Shown here piece after piece: positions 45,584 through 58,496 of a DNA stretch of 64,000 bases. A program made the position numbers and the translations under genes. Position 1 is the first letter of the stretch. Each line of letters opens with the position of its first letter. The notes beneath the pieces were generated by a model. The model worked only from the letters and a program-made list of their open reading frames with translations. It ran no database searches and had not been told where the DNA came from. The DNA comes from Boswellia sacra (lineage: Eukaryota > Streptophyta > Magnoliopsida > Sapindales > Burseraceae). The stretch covers positions 1 through 64,000 of the forward strand of contig SNVD02000409.1 of the NCBI GenBank assembly GCA_013180625.2. Reading direction: 5' to 3'.

Positions 45584-48500
45584 CTAAAATCTTGTTGTAT
45601 CCAATGTCTTAGTGAACAAGTCAGCTAATTGTTTATCAGTGGAGATGTGTTCAATGTGTATCACCTTAGACTTTACAAGCTCCTTTATAAAATGGTATAT
45701 TATGTCAATGTGTCTTGTTCTAGAATGCTGAATTGGATTTTTGGAAATATTTATAGCACTAGTATTATTACAAAACATAGTTATAGGTTTTTGTTCAATA
45801 CAATAATCACTAAGCATTTGCTTCATCCAAAGTAGTTGTGTGCAATAACTTCCTGTTGTTATGTATTTAGCTTTAGCAGTAGAAAAAGAGATGGAATTCT
45901 GTTTTTTGCTATGCCAAGAAACTAAGTTAGTACCAAGATAAAAACATCCACCTCATGTGCTTTTCCTATCATCTGCATTTCCTGCCCAGTCAAGTATCAT
46001 TGAACCCTACAAGATAATCATTTGTATCTTTAGAAAACCAAATCCCTTAATCATAGGTTTCATGTACATATTTGATGATTCTTTAAGTTATGTCAAGTGT
46101 GATTCTTTAAGATTTGTTTGAAATCTTGCACAAAGTCCTACATTAAAACACAAGTCTGGTCTACTTGCTGTGAGGTATAACACTGCCAATGATGCTTCTA
46201 TATAAACTTGCATCAACCTCTTTTCCTATAGTGTCTTTTGAAAGTTTCAAGTTAGTATTGATAGGTGATTTCATTGGTTTTGCATTCTCAAGTCCAAATT
46301 TCTTTGCAAGGTTTTTAGCATATTTTGATTGAGATATGAATATCCAATCATTCATTTGTTTAACCTGCAATCCAAGAAAGAAATTTAATTCTCCTACCAT
46401 TCTCATCTCAAACTCTTCCTGCATCAACTTAATAAACTCATTAGTTTTGCTTTTGTTAGTTGATCCAAACACAATGTCATCTACATATACTTGAGCAACA
46501 ATAAAATAGTTAGATGCATGTTTGATAAATAAAGTCTTATCATTGCTGCCTCTACTATAACCTCTATTGATCAAAAAGTTTGTCAATCTTTCATACCAAG
46601 CTTTAAGAGCTTGTTTTAACCCATACAAAGCTTTATGCAATTTGTACACAAAATCAGGATGTTTAGAATCTTTAAATCCCTTAGGCTATTCAACAAAAGC
46701 CTCTTCATTGAGATAGCCATTTAAAAAGGCTGTTTTATCATCCATTTTGTACAATATAAAATCAAGCAAACAAGCAATCGCAAGTAGTAATTTGATTGAC
46801 TCAAGTCTAGCTACTGGTGCAAAGGTTTCATCAAAGTCTATGCCTTCTACTTGTGTGTAACCTTGTGCTACTAGTCTAGCCTTATTTCTTACTACTTGAC
46901 CACTTTTATCAGTTTTATTTTTGAATATCCATTTAGTTCCAATGACATTTGCATTTTCTGACCTAGCAACTGATTCCTATACTTAATTCCTTTTAAATTG
47001 ATTAAGTTCATCTTGCATTGCCTGAATCCAAACATCTTCTTTTAAAGCTTTTTTCACATTTTTTTATTCAACTAATGAAACATAACATGCAAATCTTACC
47101 TGATTTCTTACCTTTCTCGTAGTTTTCATCATACCACTCGGTGTTCCAATGATATAGCTGATTAGATGTGCCTTCTGTATCCAAGTGGGTAGATCTTTTT
47201 TTTCATCTTCATTTATGATTGAGTTTCTGTTTAGATCTGTGTTGTTAGATGTCATAGTTGTGTCTGATGTAACAACATTTGTTTCCTCTTTCATAACTGA
47301 ATCCTTTCTACTGTTATTGCTGTCTGGCACTGATCTTTCTGCATTCTCTGTGAAGCTGGTTATGCTTTCTTCGTGTCAGTACTTTGCATAATCATCCAGA
47401 TTATCAAATACTACATTTGCAGACTCTATGATTGACTCAATTCAAAGATTATAGAGTCGAAAAGTTTTGCTATTCTGTGCATATCCTACAAAAACTCCTT
47501 CGTCACTTTTTGGATCTAATTTGCCTAACTGATCCCTATCATTTAGAATGTAACACTTGCATCCAAAAACATGAAAATATTTCAAATTAGGTTTTCTTCA
47601 TTTCAAAATTTCATAAGGCGTCTTGTTAGTGCCAGGTCTTAAGAAAACTCTATTTGAAATATAACAAGCAGTGCTTATTGCTTCAGCCCATAGCCTCAAC
47701 TTCTTGCTATTAAGCATCATTCTAACCATCTCTTGAAGAGTACTGTTTTCTCTTTCCATAATATCATTTTGTTCAAGAGTTTTGGGAGCTGAAAATTCAT
47801 ATTCAATTCCATGATATTTACAAAAGTTAGCATAGCTAACATTTTCAAACTCTTTGCCATGATCACTCATTATTCTCACTATCCTGCCAATGTTCCTATT
47901 TTGATCATTTTCAAGCTTAACACAAAGATTCCTGAAAGCTTAAAAAATATCAGATTTTTCTTTAATAAAATCAATCCAAGTATATCTAGAGAAGTCATCC
48001 ACACAAACAAATATGTATCTCTTAACAGCAATGCTTTCAATTTGCATAGGACCCATAAGATCCATGTGAAGCAAATAAAGTAATTTGGATGTGCTAAGAT
48101 GTGGGATTGATTTGTGTGTACTTCTAATTTGTTTTCCCGTTTGATATGTTCCACAAATTTTATTGATTTTATCATCAAGTTTAGGAACTCTTTTTAAAGT
48201 ATCTAATTTAGTTAATTTAACCAAGTCTTTGTAATTTAAGTGTCCTAGTTTTTGATGCAATAATTTTAAATTCAAGATCCTAGCATGAAATGCAATTTTT
48301 ACCGAATAACAATTATCTGAAGATCTATTTCCTTCTAAAATGCATTTACCAAGATTGTCTAAAACCATGCATTTTTCTTGTATGAAATTAACAATATACT
48401 TGTCATCACGTATCTAACTAATACTAATTAGATTAGCTTTCAAACCTTCAACCAGCAAGCCATTTTGGAAGTTGGGTAGGCCTTTGACATTCAAAATGTC

Positions 48501-48720
48501 TTTACCAATAATCTTACTTTTTACTCCATCACCATAAGTGACATTTCCTTCTCTGCATGTTTCAAAATCTTTCAAAAACTGTTTATTCCCAGTCATGCGC
48601 CTGGAACAACCACTCTCAAAGCACTACAAATCATTAAAAGAATCTTTAAGTGCAATAAAAGCAACTTTGCAGATTGTTTTTTCTTTCTTATCCCACTGCA
48701 GTTATATCTTTAGTAACAGT
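45584..48720 (-). pseudogene. Copia-2 pol: protease, integrase, RT, RNase H remnants
   Basis: Minus-strand pieces: protease block ESGCSRRMTGNKQFL (family norm DSGCS, so the catalytic Asp is Glu), preceded by a TAG at 48624-48626; pre-integrase LLHQKLGHLNYKDL with ICGTYQTGKQ (second Cys of the CxxC replaced by Tyr); integrase VDDFSRYTW and [27 protein letters not shown] and active-site YVDDIVFGST (46161-46649, the longest open piece); RNase H CNNTSAINISKNPIQHSRTR, with Asn where the family has Asp; and ADLFTKTL at the end. Multiple stops and shifts make it non-functional. Confidence 0.88.
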
Positions 48721-50431
48721 TTGAACTATTTTGACCTTTTATGCAAAAGATTCAACAATTTAAAACACCTAGGTCTAATATGCGTTTTGGTACCACAAAA
48801 ACAACATTTTGGAATGAATTTTCTTACCTTTTCAGGACCAGATTTGAAAGAGCTTAGTAGGGAAACAAATGCATCATTGCTTTTTGAACTAGGACTTGAC
48901 CTTTTTGAGTTAGGTTCAGAATTTTTACCTGATATTAAAGCTTTTACAAACACTGTTGTTGATGAGGATACAACATTACCTTCTGTATACCCCAATCCAT
49001 CTTTGTTGGAATTGTCTATTCCAAGACTCATGACCTGATCAAGTTTAGCTGACCTAATTCTGAGTTGATTAGCACATCTTTTGCTCTCAATCAAATCTGT
49101 TGTAATTTTTTGAATATGTGCTGTTTTGTCTGTTAAAGCAAGCTCCAGTTCTGTGATACAGTTTTTAATATAAGATTTTTCACATTTTATCACTTCAATC
49201 TCCTTCTTCAAAGTTTTGATTTCTTCTTTTTGACTCAACCATTCACTATAGAGTGCATTGTAAGTTTCTTGCAACTCTGCATAGTATTTTGGATCATCTT
49301 CTATATCTAAATGATCATCATTAGTTTTGTAGTTTTCGGTTATGTCGGTCATAACAGCTTTCCCTTTATCAGTTGTAGATGTTGTAAATGCAATAAAATT
49401 ACTCATGCATTCTTGATTTTCTGAATTAGATTTTGATTCATCACTCCAGGTAGTTGTCAAGCTTTTGTTCTTCTTTTTGATATTAGCACATTCAGATTGA
49501 ATATGCCCATAGCCAGAACATTCATAACACTGAATCTGTCCTTTTTTATCAGGTTGCTTCGATTTCTTCTTGTCATTCTTCTTGTTGAATTTTCTAAACT
49601 TGTCGTCATTTGAGTTTGATGGCTTTCCTTGATTCATTTTTCTGAAATTCTTTTTCATGAACTTGACATAATTTTTTGTTAGAAAAGCAATATGTTTAGA
49701 ATCAGTTTCATCAAGCTCATCATTACTTTCATCATCAGATTTTTCAGTTTTATTATCGAATGCAATGCTTTTCCCTTTTTGCTTCCTAGTACTATGATTA
49801 ATCTCAAAGTTTTAGAGAATGCTAACCAGTTCATCAACCCTCATCTCATCAATGTTTTAATTTCCTCAATGACTGAAATTTTAGGCTAAAATTTATCTGG
49901 AACAGATTTAATTATTTTGCTAACAATTCTGCATCAATAAAAGTCTTGCTAAGCATATATGCAAAATTGGTGATATGACATAACTTCGAATAAAACTCAG
50001 AAATTGACTCATCCTCATGCATCATCCAGTTCTCAAATTGTGAATTTAATCTTATCAATTTAGATCTTTTAACAGATGCAGTAGCTTCATGTTTTACCTC
50101 AAGAACGTCCCAAGCCTCTTTAGTCACTTTGCACCTTGAAATCTGTCCGAAGTTATTTACGTCCACAGCAACAAAAATTGTATTAAGAGCCTTTGAGTTC
50201 CAGCTTGAACGTCAGTATTCTTCATCAGTCTATTCCTCCTCAGGTTTGGGTTTAGAATCACCAAAAGCATTCAATCTTGTTAGTGGTGTCTATCCTTTAA
50301 GCACACTGGTCTATGCCCTATCATCAAGAGATTTGATATACATCATCATTCTTATTTTTCAATATGAATAATTACCATAATCAAGAATAGATGGTTGAGT
50401 TCCGTATCCTCCATTATGAATAAACTCCATT
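48721..50431 (-). pseudogene. Copia-2 gag remnant
   Basis: It starts MEFIHNGGYGTQPSILDYGN at ATG 50431. The core continues KALNTIFVAVDVNNFGQISR and LIRLNSQFENWMMHEDESIS. A 310-residue open piece (48726-49658) holds two zinc knuckles, CYECSGYGHIQSEC and CCFCGTKTHIRPRC, around a long Lys/Glu-rich coiled coil (EWLSQKEEIKTLKKEIEVIK). The first 75 codons contain five stops (50360, 50312, 50291, 50231, 50213), at least four of them where the family has Trp. Confidence 0.85.
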
Positions 50432-50476
50432 CCTCCAAATCAACGTGATCTTTTCTTCACTTGTATGTTAGTGAAC

Positions 50477-50492
50477 CTGCTCTAATGCCAAT
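50477..50492 (-). other. Primer-binding site of Copia-2
   Basis: Right after the 5' LTR the minus strand reads ATTGGCATTAGAGCAG, close to the initiator-Met tRNA type TGGTATCAGAGC. Confidence 0.65.
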
Positions 50493-51365
50493 TGTAAGAT
50501 CTAGAAATATGAAGTTATGTCCAATAAAACAATAAACTGTAAAGTAAAATGGCACATGAGGATTTTACGTGGTTCGGTTATAAAACCCACGTCCACGGAC
50601 AGCTTTAGAGCTGTAATTCACTAAGTTCTTGTTTGTATAATCTTTAGGATCGTTCATAGTGTTGACTCACTCTCACACATTAACCTAATCTTTGTAAAAA
50701 CAAAATCTCGCCAAAATCTTAAACTCTGGTGACATTGCCCATTCTCTGTCGCTGACAACTTAACAACACACTGTTAAGTAAAACATAACCATGATGTCTG
50801 ATACTGAATTACATAAACACTTAACTCGCAAGTTCTCTCAAGTGTATACTAACTCAAACAGACCTTACTAAAAATTCATGCATGATCATAACGTCTCATA
50901 CATGAATAAGACACTCATAAAATAAAATCAAAGAAGCATTCCAATTTGCATTGAAGCTCTCCTCTTAATTCTTGGAATACCGTGACATACACACACCACC
51001 CATATATAGAAGTTATGTAAAATTAACATTATATATATAGTGGGATGCCCGATTGTAATCTCTTTTAAAATGCTATAAAATCTTAATAAAACTCAAATTA
51101 GGATAAAGAACAATACTTTAGGAAGTGATATAAGTAACTTCTAAATGAAATAGGACACAAATAAATATACTCCTAATTTAACTAGGCTATATCAAATAAT
51201 GTCCTAATCTAAAGAGATATATTCATTATGAATCAAGTATTTCCTAAATTATATTTCTAGAAACAGTAAAATAAGAAACGATATAACATTCTAGTTTTAT
51301 TAACAAGTTGACCAAAATAATAATGTACATGACACATGCAATAGTGTCATACGTTGACACCAACA
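50493..51365 (-). repeat. 5' LTR of Copia-2
   Basis: In plus orientation TGTAAGATCTAGA ... GACACCAACA, the partner of 41405-42259. Confidence 0.92.
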
Positions 51366-51370
51366 ACCAA

Positions 51371-53513
51371 AAATACAAATCAAAGTGGAATCTCGACTGA
51401 AAAGACATTGAAAATACTCGAGGTTGTAGGATATGAGCCAGGGATGAAAGTAAAAAATCCGAAAAACAAGAGTGAAAGTGAAACATAGTAAAAAATGAGG
51501 GTGAAAATAAAGGAATTCAAATTCAGGCGTGAAAGTGAAAGAAATATGGGAAATTGCAAAAATTCAAGCGTTTGTGAACTACACGCGCATCTTCCTCCCC
51601 CACCCCCTAACACCGACAGCCACCGCAGAGCCACCCCCCTCCCCTTCTTCTATCCTCGAAGCTTATAAAAATGTGATTTTTGACAAATTTAAGGGATTTT
51701 CAGATTTTTGAATTTCTAGACAATTTTTTGGCCAATTTTCAAAGGAGTTCTACACAATTTTGGAGAGATTTTCACTAAAAAAGCTAGCAACCAAATTTAA
51801 ATACATTAATAAATATATTGATCAACTTTTTTTACTAGAATTTTGAGTGAGATTTTGAGTGATTTCTTGAAGGATCTAAAATTGACTTTGAGGATATTGG
51901 TGAGCTCGAGGGCAATGAATTCATTTGCCACTTCATATCTTTTTTTTTTATTTGCTTTATTTTGATGTTTATGCATAAACTCCTTTTACCTTTCTTTAAT
52001 GTCATTTTTATGATTTTTTTGGTTAATTTTGAATTTGTTTAAAAATGGGCAGGGGCTTATGAAGGAATAATTGATGCCATGATGATTTTTGATGAAGTTT
52101 AATGTGTTAGAATATTTATAATGATGCTTTGTTCTACATTTACCATGTCCTGTTTTGTTTATTTGAATTGATCTTGAGATGATTAAATGAGTGATTGAAG
52201 TTGATATTGATATAAATAGTGGGCTGCGATGTTTCTATTTTATCACTATAATATTTTTATTTTGTTTGTTTGCTTGATTTTGAAGTGATTAGTTAAGAAA
52301 GAGTTATTTTTGTGAGAATTAGTGGGTTGCCATTTTTAATTTAATTCTTACTACCATGTTCTCTTTTTGTTTTAACTTTTTTTAGCATTTTCTTTAAAGA
52401 TACATGTTGATGAGTTTATTCTAATTTTCTGCTTTATGATTTTTAATTAGGAATGTTGCAATTTAGGGGAGATGCTCGAGTGGTTCAAGGCATAGCATTG
52501 GAACTGCATATTCTTGTGTTCTTTTATTTTATCTTTTGTCCAGTGAAGAATTGATGATTTAATTTTGCATGATAAGCTTGATATGATGGAATATGGGTTA
52601 GAGTGTGATATTGGGTGATTAATGATGTTTTTGATGTGATTTGATGATATGGGAGATAATGAGTAATGGATGGACTCACATTGATAGTAAGGGATCCATT
52701 TCTCAAATTGGAATGCCATTTGGATTTTGGTGAATTTTCTTGATGATTGGAAGTGTTGTTGTGATCGGATATATTAGGTCAATAATGGATAGACTCACTA
52801 TTGGTGATGAGGGACCCATTTTAGAAGTTTGCTAGGAAGTGTTGAGTGTGCATGAACTCACAGTTAATGGTGAAGGATCCATATTGACGCATTTGGAGTG
52901 GTGGTATGTATTTTCGAGATATTTGCATTGGTGGACTCATAATTGATGATGAGAGACCCACATTGATGAAATTGGAGTTATGGTTATGAGATGTTAAGGT
53001 GATTTGATGTGAAGTTATTAACAAGAATGAACAAGTGACAATGGACTTGCAATTGGTGGTGAGGAATTGTTACTTGGATGAAGTCGGATGTCAACGAATA
53101 CGAGAAGTCTCGATTTGGTTTTGTTTCTCATTTGAATCTTGTTTACTTTATGAATTTATTTTTACGCATTACGGAGAGTACTTGTAATCCTCTTCCTTTC
53201 CTCCATGTTTGAATGAAAATGTACTCTATTATTCTCCCTTTTTTAATAGATGTATATAAACTGTCTCACCTCACATGTTAATAAAAAGATAAAATAAGCT
53301 GTGTGCATTAATTGAAATTAGGATTAAGATGGACAATTATTAGTGATTAAAAACCTTAAACTTGATAAATCCTAGTAGAGGTAGGATTATGTTTGAGCGG
53401 ATTAAAGATCCGTACCTAACTTCTCGAATCTATATCTGAATGGACGACGACAGTTTAGGTCCAAAAACAAGGGATCAGATTGTCAACACTCAATTTTCCT
53501 GTGGATATGCCCG
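51371..53513 (+). repeat. Main part of LTR A
   Basis: This continues the LTR interrupted at 41404. Landmarks are TATA box TTATAAAA (51663-51670), possible splice donor GGTGAGCTC at 51899, hairpin stem GGCAATG (51911-51917) with CATTTGCC, and five degenerate hairpin repeats GGACTCAC...GTGAGGGATCC between about 52671 and 53070. Near the end are GGATTAAAGATCC and CCGTACCTAACTTC. No protein is encoded. Confidence 0.6.
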
Positions 53514-53645
53514 GGTCGCAACTTCGTAATCTCTGGGCTTGTCTTTGTGACTTGTCCCGTTTTGCCCCTAAGTTTCAAAAGGGCTTGGAAAGCAGTGTCA
53601 AGGTTGCAATCACTTGGAGTGGGATGGAAGCCCGCTCACACATCT
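53514..53645 (+). other. Leader fragment after LTR A
   Basis: This is homologous to 58525-58645 (LTR B, inverted): CTTGTCTTTGTGACTTGT, GGGCTTGGAAAG, TCACTTGGAGTGGGATGG. Similarity ends at GGAAGCCC in both copies. Confidence 0.6.
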
Positions 53646-54915
53646 TCTCTATGGTTGACTCTTACCTAGAGAGGGAAATGTTTACAAAATTACATTCTAT
53701 ACATGCATATTCAAAAATATAAATAAATAAATAAATACGGCGATATGGAGCACCCAAAAAAAAGGAAAAACTGTTTGAACGAGTTTATAATCGGCGTGCT
53801 TGTCGTGATGTAGAAATAGAAATTGTATGTACTTGGGAACAAACTTCCATGCCATTCCATTAGCTACTTTTGAAGTGAATTAAATCACAATCTCTCTAAA
53901 TGTAAAAATAAACCTATTAAAAGTAGCCACAAATATAAAGAATAAAAAGTAAATTGCATAAAAGTGACATAGAAAGAGGTAAATTCGATCAGGTTAAGTC
54001 TATAAACATGTTTGTCGAGTAACACCAAAGAAAAATGCATATAATCTCAAAGGAATGATGCCTAATCCTGAATCTAATAACTTCCACTCTAATTCATTTA
54101 TTTGGGATTCTCGTTTTGAAAGAAGCTGTTGTAACCAGTAGCATATTTCATGGATGAAATAGTTCATGATACTGAAATTCTAAAAAGTCTAAAGGCACTT
54201 AGAAAGAAGCATACAAAAATAGTGCATGATATTCAAATTCTAAAAAGTCTAAAGGCACTTATAAAGAAGCATACTTGATGGAAAAGACTGAGATCACTAC
54301 CATTTCCTGAATACAATCAAATCTTATACCATTATTATTCATTATTATTCTAAGTGATCTTCTCTCCCTTTTTATTTATTTTTTGTAACAAAGTTTGAAA
54401 TGGAAGAAAGATAATGTCTAAAATACGTTATTCCTACCATTGTTGCCTTTTGTCAAGCCGTAGCTATCATGCCAAACTTCAGTCAGGATAAAAGACTTAA
54501 TTAGAAGTACAAATGTTTAACAAGCCAAGAAGATATTTAAAAATAAAATATAAATAAAACTTCAATAAATAAAGCTCTCGCGGGTTTCCATATCCAAGTG
54601 AAAAATGCACCTTAAACCAATTATTACATTTTTTAGCACATTGATCAATCTTTTCTGCATTGAGTCTGAAAGGGCAACAGTATATAATAAGAATCTACAA
54701 TAATACCACAAGTTGAACAATGCTACAAATATGATCTCTTTTTGAGTTAATATACTAAAGGTCCCAATATTACTTAATTAAGAAATTTCATAAGAGAAAA
54801 TTATTCATAAATACACACATATGAACTCAACCTTGTGACCTCTCACCTCATGATAGTTGAAATGAGTACCAAAGCAATTTCCTAATAACATTGCAAATAA
54901 GAGTAATTGCCACAA

Positions 54916-54983
<68 letters not shown>

Positions 54984-55807
54984 GGGGTACAACCTATCTC
55001 ATGATATTTGTTTCTTATAGACTTGAGACATATAGGGTCGCCAAATACTATAGTGTGGATCCAATCTCCGAAGACACTCAGGAGAAAAACAAAAGAATGA
55101 GTTTGACAAAACTTATTAATATAGCATGTGTTATAGTCACATGCTGGTATCAAACCTAATATAACCCTGGTAATAGGTTGAGTGCATTTACACCTTTAAC
55201 ATAAAACATCAATGGCATCATCAAACCCAAAATCAAAAGCCATTGAGGATTAAATCTTAATTTATAGACAGTCATTTTTGTTAAAACTGATTATTTCATC
55301 CTAAACATCAAGAGCCATTTAATGTATTGGCGGTTGAGAAGTCTTTGCAATGAAAATTTTTTAAATAATTAGTTATTAGTTAAAAAGTAATGCTACACTA
55401 CAAAACTCACCAGAAAAATTCTGAATATCTATGTACTTATGCATGCATGTATGCAGGAGTACCTGTACCTTAGAATAGCTTATAGAAGTATCCTAGTAAA
55501 TTCGAAACAAAACAAGTTTAAAATGAACTTTGGACAATCTTATATAAACAAACGGGAGTACACCAGTAATTCCGAAGGAAAAACCAGTTTAAAATTAATT
55601 GTGAATAAAATATATTATACAAAACAAATATATGAAGTAGGACTTATATCGTGATTTATCTGGCTTCCTGTATGGTTAAAACATATAGTGTCGCTAAATA
55701 CTAAGAAGAGAATTCGATCTCCAAAGATGTTCAGAAGAAAAAGACGGAGTTTGACATAAGTCATTAGTATGACATGTGCTATATCTGCATCTTAGCTTCA
55801 AACCCAT
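53646..55807. other. Intergenic stretch with simple repeats
   Basis: No gene was found. It contains (AAAT)n near 53720, a 60-bp tandem duplication at 54161-54274, a long (TA)n tract at about 54919-54978, and the first of two diverged ~145-bp direct repeats (55005-55157 and 55663-55807). The predicted 101-residue frame at 54848-55153 runs through the TA tract and is not credible. Confidence 0.6.
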
Positions 55808-57104
55808 CATGGCGGACCCAGAAATTTGTCACGGGGGGAGTTGGTGTGGGGCGACGGGACCATTACATTTTCAAATATTTATAATTTCTATGATAAAAAA
55901 TAAAAAAATAAAATTCATTGAAAATAAAAAAATACACTTAAATCAGGGATATAATCAACCTTACCTGTCACGATAAATCTTAATATAATAAAATAAAATG
56001 TAAAATATTAAAATTTAATAGTTAACTTATTCAACAAATACAAAATCATAATCGTCCTCTACTTGTTTTTATATTTTGAAAACGTTGCATGATTACTTCA
56101 TTGTCGAGTTCTAAGTCGCAAATCTTGTAAAATTAATATTAATAAAATTTTATTTTGAACTTTTAGCACTTGTATTTGGACTTGATGCCAATTCAAAAGT
56201 AGATTTTCTTTCAAAATATCTCTCAACAACTAATAAAAAATTAATGATCGTATTATTTTCTATTCAAAAAGACTATAAATAAATTAAATAAGAGCCTCTC
56301 AAATTAAACCAATAAAGAAGGTGAAGAAATTTTGAAGTTACGAAATCTAAGACTGAATTTAATTAGTTTAATTTAATATCGGCTTTTAATTGGCATCACG
56401 ATAAAGGCCAATTAATCAAAAAAGTAATAAGAAAATTCATCATCAAATTGACTATTCATCTTTTAGTATTAGTATGAAGTATCCAAATCATTGCTTTTAC
56501 TTAGGTAATTAATTGTAATGGTTTAGTAAAATGTCAGACAATATCTCTTTATTTACGTTGCAGCATTATGATTCTAAAATTAGCTAACCGTGAAGCATTA
56601 AAAATAAATAAATAAGCATTAAAAAAATCTACATAAATTTTGTTTACAAAATATAACGGTCGAAATTAATTATAATAACGTTCATGGTACAAATTTGCTT
56701 GGAAGGAAGGAGAAAATTATTAATTATGTGTCAAGTGTAGACTATCTGCAGAAGAAAAAACAAAGATTTGAGAAAAAGAAATCTGCAAATTATAGGAGAA
56801 AAACATTAAAAAAAAGTGAATAACATTTTATGTATGAAATAAAATAATAAAATATAAACTTACAAGAAAATGAAAGAATTTATCTTTTTGTATGCTATAT
56901 CAATTTTTGTAGAGTGGAAGAGCGATAGGACAGGGTAGGTGAAGTGAGGCGGCTGCTAAACAATGTGAAAAGAAGGAATTTTAGGCAAAAATTAGGTATA
57001 TATAAAGGGTTATATTTTACTATTAAAACATAAGGGGTATAACAAAAATTAAATTTTTTAGGGGAGCCCGGGCCCTCTCTGGTCCCCATGTAGGTCCGCC
57101 TATG
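55808..57104. mobile_element. hAT-superfamily element (hAT-2), decayed
   Basis: About 1.3 kb. The left end CATGGCGGACCCAGAAATTT is nearly the same as the inverted right end of hAT-3 (GCGGACCCAGAAATTT). Its own right end, inverted, reads CATAGGCGGACCTACATG. A GGGGGG tract follows the left end and a GGGCCC-containing tract precedes the right. Flanking octamers agree only partly (about 5 of 8). No transposase is seen. Confidence 0.7.
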
Positions 57105-57433
57105 ATAACATCATTACTAGGTCATAACAACAGCATAATATGACATTGGCATTAATCAATCCATCCATGTAAAAGATTTTTTTTTTTTGATTCAGAGAAA
57201 ATTTTTTTCGTAGGATTTAATAATGTGGATTTATTAGCTCAGAAGGTAAAATGTAGGCTAGTTGGAATCACTTCTTAAACAAATAGGATTATTGCATGAT
57301 TTAATGACAGCATGAAATGACTCCATGTTAAGTTTCTAGAACTTAAGAGTATCAGTTGTTGATCAAATCGTATCAAGTCACATTGTCAATGTTTATGTAT
57401 AAAATAAAATCAAGAAATCATAAAGTGACCAAA

Positions 57434-58233
57434 CATAGACAGACCTACACTTGGACCAGGGGGGCCCGCACCCCATTGATAATTTAAAATTTCATTACAC
57501 CCCCTTAAGTTTCAACTGTCACAATGCCCTTATGTAAAAATTACTTCATTTTAACAAATATACTTTCTTATAAAAATTACATAATTTTAACAATTATACT
57601 TCATGCTATTGGATTCATCGTTAACTTTAAGTGTTGTTTTTACTAAACTCTCTTAGAGTTACATAATTAGGTAGGTTCATTTATGTGTTTCTATTTTATG
57701 TTATTGTACGATTGAAATATCATGATATATATATTCATACAATTTATTTAGAAGGTATTTCGAATATAAATAATTATAATGGATTTGAAAGAATATTTGC
57801 AACACACACACACACACACACACTCTACATCATCAATCTAAATTTTTATAATTTTCTTTGAACTCAATTCATCATTAATATATATTACAAAAAAATAAAT
57901 TCTCTAATTATAGGATATCAAAATCCAAATATTAAATATAAAGTGTTAAAACAATGTTATTCAAAACATATTAATTTAGTTATAATCAAAAGACTTTAAA
58001 ACTTATATATATATATATATGATAGAAAACTTTTTCAAACTATAATATATTATTGTAGTCTTACACACACATACACACAAAAATAAAATCAAAATAAAAA
58101 AAATTATCTAATTTTTTATTTAAAAATTATTTTAAATATAATGAAATATTAATTATTTTATTTAGTTACATATTTATTTTAATTCTAAACTATATGGTGC
58201 CCCCTCTAAATAAAATTTCTGGGTCCGCTACTG
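57434..58233. mobile_element. hAT-superfamily element (hAT-3)
   Basis: An 800-bp element with a perfect 8-bp target duplication TGACCAAA (57426-57433, 58234-58241). The right end, inverted, is CAGTAGCGGACCCAGAAATT; the left end CATAGACAGACCTACACTT is diverged. GGACCAGGGGGGCCCGC near the left end matches the inverted right end of hAT-2. A (CA)n tract lies near 57803. There is no coding region. Confidence 0.85.
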
Positions 58234-58496
58234 TGACCAAATATTTTCAATAACTGACTAATAAAGAGAGTTGTTACCATTGAAGATGCAATGTGGTAGA
58301 CTCCCATATTCGTGCGAACTCAGCAATGTTGGAGAAGTTATCGTCTGAGTAGACCTCCGCACTTCTTCAAAATAATCATCATTTTCTACTTGCTCTAGTT
58401 CACTCTTTTTTTCCTTCTCCTCTTAGTTGGTTTTGATTTTTTATTTCCAACAATATAAAAATTCTATGATGATGTCCTCATTTTATTGGTTAAGTA

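Larger units (their letters stand above)
41405..51365 (-). mobile_element. Sirevirus-like Ty1-copia element (Copia-2), 10 kb
   Basis: Complete but decayed. LTRs lie at 41405-42259 and 50493-51365, with a perfect 5-bp target duplication ACCAA (41400-41404, 51366-51370). The primer site is like initiator-Met tRNA (TTGGCATTAGAGC) and the polypurine tract is AAAAAGGGAGAGAT. Minus-strand order is gag, protease, integrase, RT, RNase H and then an extra env-like region, the plan of Sirevirus/Maximus elements. All regions carry stops or frameshifts. Confidence 0.93.

Noticed and set aside
54848..55153. A 101-residue frame with an Ile-Tyr repeat
   Set aside because: Produced by the long TA microsatellite.
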